From NCBI RefSeq assembly GCF_029227915.1, contig NC_079876.1, positions 25,136,328-25,200,327 on the forward strand: a DNA stretch of 64,000 bases, read 5' to 3'. Position numbers and translations under genes: made by a program. Below the pieces are notes generated by a model. It searched no databases. It saw only the letters and a list, made by a program, of their open reading frames with translations, and was not told the origin of the DNA. Shown here piece by piece: positions 59,140 through 64,000 of this stretch. Source of the DNA: Hydractinia symbiolongicarpus. Taxonomy: Eukaryota > Cnidaria > Hydrozoa > Anthoathecata > Hydractiniidae. Numbering within the stretch: position 1 is the first letter of the stretch; each line of letters begins with the position of its first letter.

Positions 59140-59295
59140 CTAACAAACTTAGGGGCGTTCACATATTAAGTAATCAATTTTTTGTCTATTTTCTACTCCC
59201 CCTTCCACCATGTAATCAGTCGCAATCATTTGGTTGACCCCCCTCTTAAAATTACATCATCGTCTACTTAACCCTGCCCCCCCCCCCCCCTTCAA
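59140..59295. repeat. Repeat with GGGGCGTTCACATATTAAGT end and poly-C tract
   Basis: GGGGCGTTCACATATTAAGT opens a GC-shifted stretch with CCCCCTTCCACCATGTAATC and a C13-14 tract at 59278-59291. A related CTCCCCCTCCCTTGTAATCA stretch follows at 59590-59650. It looks like an old transposon end. Confidence 0.5.
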
Positions 59296-59395
59296 AAAAA
59301 CAAAACATACAAGATATAGAATATGGCGAATACAAACACTTTAGATAGTTGATGTTTTGCACACTCATGATAAAATATGCTGGTAATTTTTTTTG

Positions 59396-59426
59396 ATTTG
59401 CTTATCTATATTATAATACCCATATA

Positions 59427-59474
<48 letters not shown>

Positions 59475-59575
59475 ACGCAAAATGGTAGCTTAGCTGCGCA
59501 TTAGCGAGAAGCACGCAATGCGGTATAAAAAGGACGGACAAACCCGTGGATTTTCCACGGGCTAACGACTAGTGT
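59396..59575. mobile_element. Helentron/HINE-like element with (TCTG)n core
   Basis: TCTATATTATAATACCCATA start, a (TCTG) microsatellite of about 12 units (59428-59474), AATGCGGTATAAAAAGG, then the palindrome CCCGTGGATTTTCCACGGG followed by CTAACGACTAGTG. A microsatellite core, a subterminal hairpin and a CTAGT terminus are known features of Helentron-associated non-autonomous elements. The assignment is inferred by shape only. Confidence 0.5.
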
Positions 59576-59940
59576 CATTAAACTCCTTGAGCTCTCCCCC
59601 TCCCTTGTAATCAAGCGTGAGCAATTTCGATGATCCCCTATCCCTACTTTATTACGTAATATTTGAATGCTCCCTTACACAATTGTGCAGAATGAAACAA
59701 AGCAGACATTGAGCAATTCGGACTGTTTAGGGTGGTCTGGGAAGAAAGTACATAAAAGATAACCAGGCTATTTAATAAAGAAAATAGTACCCACGGGAAA
59801 AAACGCGTACATATAATTAGAAGTGATTATGTACGTACTCCACCTACGCGATTTATTACTATCTCGCCTGGGGGGATAGTATTTGTTTTTAACTCCTAAC
59901 TGAAAATTACAATGTCATCATCGAGCTTTTATTACACAAT

Positions 59941-60035
59941 TTTTTTTGGAAAAAATGCCTTGATTCGAACCCTCAACCTCTTGGTTTACGTTCTGACGCC
60001 TTATCAGAATGAGCTATTACGCCTTGAGTAAAAAT
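59941..60035 (-). mobile_element. tRNA-like/SINE segment
   Basis: Minus strand AATAGCTCATTCTGATAAGG (A-box/D-arm-like) and GAGGTTGAGGGTTCGAATCA (B-box/T-arm-like) are correctly spaced, but the acceptor ends do not pair and the anticodon arm is poor. Not called a functional tRNA. Confidence 0.45.
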
Positions 60036-60224
60036 ATTTTGAATTCAGTGGCTTTTATATTAATCATTTAGGGAATTAAGGCAAAATGATTTATTGATGT
60101 GAAATACAAGTTTTTAAGTTTTTTTTTTTTTTTTGCAAAATGTTTCCTCTCAACGAAAAAAGTTGTGTTGAACTTTCAAGCTCTAAGAATAAGGATTTCA
60201 TAAGAACTTTTAAGTAGTAGTTTT

Positions 60225-60495
60225 AAGAAATGACCAAAGGCATGGGACCTAAATATTGCGCATGCAGGTGTCTAATAGGTAAATATAAAAATGATATGTT
60301 TTGCTTGCTAAAAGTGTATTCACTTTGCCTGTTACACACATTGTTACAGACACAGCGTATTATTATGACAGCCCAAATTTCTATTCCATTGGTAGTTTTA
60401 AGTATTTTTACTTTCGAGAAATGACTAAAGGCTCTTAGAGGTGTGGGACCTAAATATTGCACATGCAGGTGTCTAATAGATAAATATAAAAAGTC
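60225..60495. repeat. Pair of 65-80-bp direct repeats
   Basis: GGGACCTAAATATTGCGCAT...GCAGGTGTCTAATAGGTAAA at 60240-60290 recurs at 60441-60491 with few changes, each preceded by AAATGACYAAAGGC. Confidence 0.8.
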
Positions 60496-60699
60496 AGTAA
60501 GTACCATATTCATGCATCAAATTCCTCACGTCAGGAAGAGCTGTAAATCAATTTTTAGGTTGTGTGAAATGATCCCGTTAATATATTTAAAATACATATT
60601 GTTGCAGTGAGAATGTGTAATTGACATTGACATGCGAGATAGTTTATGCAGCCCCTGCATCTTGTTTTTTTTTCACACTGTAATGCTGCTTTATATTTA

Positions 60700-61060
60700 T
60701 ACTAGTCGATAAAGCCCGTGGAAAAATTGAGGCATGATAAAATTGAAAAAGAAGCGTTATTTGAATTTTGATGACGTCAGCAACGCATCCACAAAAAATA
60801 AATTAGAACTGCTGATCAAGAAAATGTTTATGATCATGTGCTTTTGATGAGCGGTTAATGAGATATAAGGGTTTTAAAAATTTTGCTGACGTCAGCAATG
60901 ACCAGTCAAGTCTGTAAAAAGTTTTTTTTAAAACTTGTGTTACGTATAGATCTTGAAACGCTGATCAAGAAAATGTATAGGATCATGTACTTTTGACAAA
61001 CGGTTGCAGAGATATTAGGGTTTCAAGGTTTTTTGATGACGTCATGTACGGAGGATTCTT
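60700..61060. mobile_element. Helitron/HINE-like fragment with two internal subrepeats
   Basis: It begins ACTAGTCGATAAAGCCCGTG, the reverse orientation of the CTAGT end at 59575. It carries two related blocks (60810-60900 and 60955-61045) containing GCTGATCAAGAAAATGT, GATCATGTRCTTTTGA and a TGACGTCA close. Non-coding. Confidence 0.5.
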
Positions 61061-62023
61061 TTCTAATGTTTATATACCTTGTAAAATTTTGTTATCTATT
61101 TATATCTCAGCAATCACAGTGTGTATGATAAAATGAATTGCAGCAATGGGGAGGAGATAGTTGCATGTGTTTTATTCATTGTTTTTTTAATTGTATTTTT
61201 CATATTTTCTTTGATCACCTGTTGGCAGCAAAGATAAAAAAAGAAAATTATCATCTATACATTTAATTTTAACATTTTTTGGTTGTGAAATACATGCCAA
61301 TAACACCTAGAAATGATACCTGCTATACTGCTCTATTACCAGAAGCAAATTATTTCAATGTGCTCAATGTGATTGCAAAGATATAAATAGATTAGTATTA
61401 CATTCATCACAAAAGAAAAAATGATCTCCGCAATTGTGTTTTAGAGAGAGCTCGTAATAGGAGCACTGACAAGCAATATAAATCTATATAATAATACGCC
61501 AGTTCTGTGTGTCTGTAACAGGCAAAGTGGATATGTTCATTTTCCTTTGATCTTACCGAAATTTTCTTTGAAGTAACCGAAAAATGCATGTCTAATATGT
61601 TAAATTTTCTGACATTACGGCGCGACATCAATAACGCTACTTTAACGTCAATATCCTATATTAAATTAATGAATCCGTTACAGTGCACTTGAAACTTTGA
61701 GGCCAAATAACTGGAAACGAGGTGCTGACGTCAATGACTTTTCACTGCGTAGGTAACTAGGGACCACCTGCAATCAATTTGGGTAAATTTCCCAAACCTG
61801 CGTCCCCAAATCCGTTTCGGAATGGACGGGTTGATGACGTAGGATATTGACGTTAAAGAAAATATGAAAAATACAATTAAAAAAACAATGAATAAGACAC
61901 ATGCAACTATCTCCTCCCCATTGCTGCAATTCATTTTATCATACACACTGTGATTGCTGAGATATAAATAGATAACAAAATTTTACAAGGTATATAAACA
62001 TTAGAAAAGAATCCTCCGTACAT
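61044..62023. repeat. 169-bp inverted repeat, arms nearly identical
   Basis: Arms 61044-61212 and 61855-62023 are reverse complements with one mismatch seen by eye, separated by 642 bp. A second, smaller inverted pair (61640-61658 and 61840-61858, CTTTAACGTCAATATCCTA) abuts the right arm. The spacer contains a HINE-like start (ATAATACGCCAGTTCTGTGT, about 61491) and a CTGACGTCAATGAC block. Confidence 0.9.
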
Positions 62024-62144
62024 CGTTGTCACACAAAAACACTTGAATATAAATAAAAAGTAGGGTTTATACTTTGTTTTAACCCTAACCTGTTAGTACG
62101 GTGTTTTTTTCGTTTTCTGTTTGTTTGTTTTGTTATGTATTTAG

Positions 62145-62230
62145 GAGAATATCATCAAAATAAAGCCTTCAGACTGCCCGAAAGTTTTGAGGAGTTTTCA
62201 AGCAGCGACGATAGTAGCGATGAAGATTAA
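62145..62230 (+). CDS. Orphan 3'-terminal coding exon with acidic tail
   Basis: After a strong acceptor (TATGTATTTAG) the frame that takes one upstream base reads EYHQNKAFRLPESFEEFSSS, then DDSSDED and TAA. The codon-like composition and the Ser/Asp/Glu cluster ending exactly at a stop are typical of a genuine C-terminus, with CK2-type acidic serines. I could not find its upstream exons on the plus strand; they may lie beyond the repeats at 59-62 kb. The exon could also be a gene fragment. Confidence 0.5.
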
Positions 62231-62952
62231 AAAAAGCCCCCAAAAAACAAAAAATATTTTGTCTGAATAGTTTTCTCATTAATAATTCATATCAGATTCT
62301 TACATTTGTACTAGATGTGGAAAATTTTTTTCTACTTTTTAACATGGTTTTTTACGAGAGAAATCCTGATAGCTGTTTTACTAAACAAAATTTTGATTCT
62401 AATTTGTCGCAAATACGGATAACTGCCTTTGATTACTCATCTCTGTCTTTGTACAGAGGATTTTTTACATTTCATACAGCTTCTCACCCAATCAAAAGTT
62501 CAATAAAAATCCTTTTTATGAAAGCATGAGAATTTTCAAATCATTAATATTTAATGAAACTTTTACTTCTTTGGTTAATTCTCTCCAGACACAATGTAAA
62601 AAGTTGAAATTTTTCAACTTTTCACATTGTGTCAAGAAATTTGATGTCAATTGTAGAAATTACACATTTAGAAAAATCAAGTTATGGAAAAATACTTTAA
62701 ATACTTGTATATAGGGCAGTAGTCTTTTTAATGAATTATTAAATGTGTACTTCCACGTTCATTTTCTTTATTTACAATAACACATAAATACATAATCTCT
62801 ATTGGTTTTGCTGTCGAAAATATATAACTTCGAACATTCAAGTATTCAAGTATTTAAACTATTGCAATTCATTCAAACAGTGAAACACTATTGGGAAGAC
62901 GAAACAACTAGTTTACTTCGTAAGATTTGCCCAACACAAAATTTGTTACACA
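62231..62952. other. Region upstream of DEG/ENaC gene
   Basis: AT-rich, with one strong hairpin (next entry). It should hold the promoter and 5' UTR of the channel gene, but no core element is evident. Confidence 0.5.
62588..62633. repeat. 46-nt near-perfect palindrome
   Basis: GACACAATGTAAAAAGTTGA begins a 22-nt arm that pairs with the following 22 nt (ending CACATTGTGTC) with one mismatch and a 2-nt centre. It lies about 320 bp before the channel start codon. Confidence 0.9.
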
Positions 62953-64000
62953 ATGAAAGAAGAGAACAACAACATGGAAGGAAAAGAAAATAATAAAATT
63001 GAATTATCATACACAACGGAAGATGATGAAGATGAAATAAACTACCAACAACTGTTTGCAAATTTCGCATCGAATACTACAGCACATGGATTTGGTCAAA
63101 TAACACTGACACAAAATATACCAATAAAGGTGTTTTGGATTTTAACCTTGCTCGCATGTCATATAGTGTTATACTTCCAAATCACACCATTAGTGGAACA
63201 GTATTCAAGAAAACCAACAAGCACAAAGATCTATCTTCAGGATGAAACATCCACTTATTTTCCTGTTATTGTTCTCTGTAATGAAAATGCAATAAAATTG
63301 GAAAAACTGGGGAGTCTAGAGGCATTGCTAAATAATAAAACAGTAAATAGCAAGTCAGCCAACTCTACTCAAATCGTTGTACAAAATCGTACACAATATT
63401 CCTACAGAATATACGATGATTATGGAAATTTCACAGAACATTATTACTATGTAAATGATTCCCTAACAGTAGAGGATGAATTTTTTACACAAACTGAATT
63501 TAAGAAGAAGTACAAATCATCCATTGATGCACTTGTACTTCTTGATAAAGACGAGTTGTTTGAATATGGTACAAGTTTGGACGAAATGGTTGTGTCTTGT
63601 CAATGGAAATTTAAAGAGTGTTTATCAAATGAGGCTGGAGCCTTTTGGCACAAGTTCTGGCATTGGAAGTATGGCACTTGCCATGTGTTTAACTCTGGTC
63701 TGTCACAAAATGGCACAGAAGAAGATATCTTAAGTGTCAGCAGCCCGGGTCCTGATAATGCATTGAGTTTAACTCTTTTTATAAATCAATCCCAGTATAA
63801 TCCCAATGTCACTGATGCTGCTGGCATTCGGTTTTATATTGGAGATCAAGGAAAACTCTACTCCCCTTATGCTCAAGGACACAGCTTGTCGCCGGGATCC
63901 TCGTATTTTGTAGGAGTAAGAAAGAGAAACATAATACGTGTGGACCCTTTTCAAAATGATACTTGCAAAAAGCACCATAAAACTAATTTACAAAATCCAG
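62953..64000 (+). CDS. DEG/ENaC family cation channel (HyNaC/ASIC-like), N-terminal 349 residues
   Basis: Subunit of a trimeric amiloride-sensitive sodium channel of the plasma membrane; hydrozoan relatives are peptide-gated. One uninterrupted frame from the ATG at 62953 to the window end. Visible: acidic cytoplasmic N-terminus; FASNTTAHGFGQI (residues 38-50), containing the family's His-Gly gating motif; TM1 VFWILTLLACHIVLYFQI (about 60-77); TSTYFPVIVLCNENAI (finger/palm start with FP-V-x-x-CN); the Cys pair SCQWKFKECL; GTCHVFNSG; GIRFYIGDQGKLYSPYAQGH; and DPFQNDTC. Several Asn-x-Ser/Thr sites fit an extracellular domain. TM2 and the pore GxS lie beyond the window. Family members are about 450-600 residues long, so roughly a third to two fifths is missing. 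A second Met at 62974 is a possible start. Confidence 0.93.
   Translation, partial: MKEENNNMEGKENNKIELSYTTEDDEDEINYQQLFANFASNTTAHGFGQITLTQNIPIKVFWILTLLACHIVLYFQITPLVEQYSRKPTSTKIYLQDETSTYFPVIVLCNENAIKLEKLGSLEALLNNKTVNSKSANSTQIVVQNRTQYSYRIYDDYGNFTEHYYYVNDSLTVEDEFFTQTEFKKKYKSSIDALVLLDKDELFEYGTSLDEMVVSCQWKFKECLSNEAGAFWHKFWHWKYGTCHVFNSGLSQNGTEEDILSVSSPGPDNALSLTLFINQSQYNPNVTDAAGIRFYIGDQGKLYSPYAQGHSLSPGSSYFVGVRKRNIIRVDPFQNDTCKKHHKTNLQNP

Noticed and set aside
59941-60035. Functional tRNA on the minus strand
   Set aside because: A and B boxes are present, but the acceptor ends do not pair and there is no convincing anticodon arm.
61731-61946. Minus-strand frame with a hydrophobic stretch VLFIVFLIVFFIFSL
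   Set aside because: It falls within the inverted repeat, has no splice or family support, and reflects a T-rich tract.

Overview
The window is eukaryotic DNA: AT-rich, with short exons bounded by GT/AG introns and many tandem and interspersed repeats. Gene content (a fizzy-related APC/C activator, an adhesion GPCR with LamG, FN3-like and EGF modules, an ERCC6L2-type SNF2 ATPase, an SDR enzyme and a DEG/ENaC channel resembling the hydrozoan HyNaC group) suggests an early-branching animal. A cnidarian, probably a hydrozoan, is my inference; species cannot be read from the sequence.

Layout. 1-3.03 kb: the last five coding exons of fzr1/Cdh1 (+), ending in the C-terminal Ile-Arg tail. 3.0-17.2 kb: mostly repeats (a pogo-like MITE, a tRNA-derived SINE carrying a nested MITE, many small snap-back repeats, a 1.1-kb 23-bp satellite), plus two exons at 11.3 and 14.5 kb that splice in phase with the next gene and look like an alternative N-terminus. 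17.2-38.8 kb: a complete adhesion GPCR (+), 37 coding exons, about 1,643 residues: signal peptide, ConA/LamG-like domain, four FN3-like modules, seven calcium-binding EGF domains, HormR, GAIN/GPS, seven-helix domain and a short tail. 39.9-52.7 kb: an ERCC6L2-like SNF2 ATPase (-), 20 coding exons, its introns full of minisatellites. 53.2-56.6 kb: a four-exon classical SDR oxidoreductase (-). 56.8-59.0 kb: a small gene (-) that I reconstruct from splice phases and do not recognise. 59.0-62.1 kb: a mosaic of mobile-element remnants including a 169-bp near-perfect inverted repeat. 62.15-62.23 kb: one orphan 3'-terminal acidic coding exon (+). 62.95 kb to the end: the first 349 residues of a DEG/ENaC channel (+), cut by the window edge.

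The genes do not form a pathway or operon. They are independent housekeeping (cell cycle, DNA repair, metabolism) and membrane-signalling genes separated by repeats. I found no prokaryotic-type system, CRISPR array or confident functional tRNA. All exon models were made by eye, checking splice sites, reading frame and phase at each junction. One junction in the ERCC6L2-like gene does not keep frame, and is flagged.
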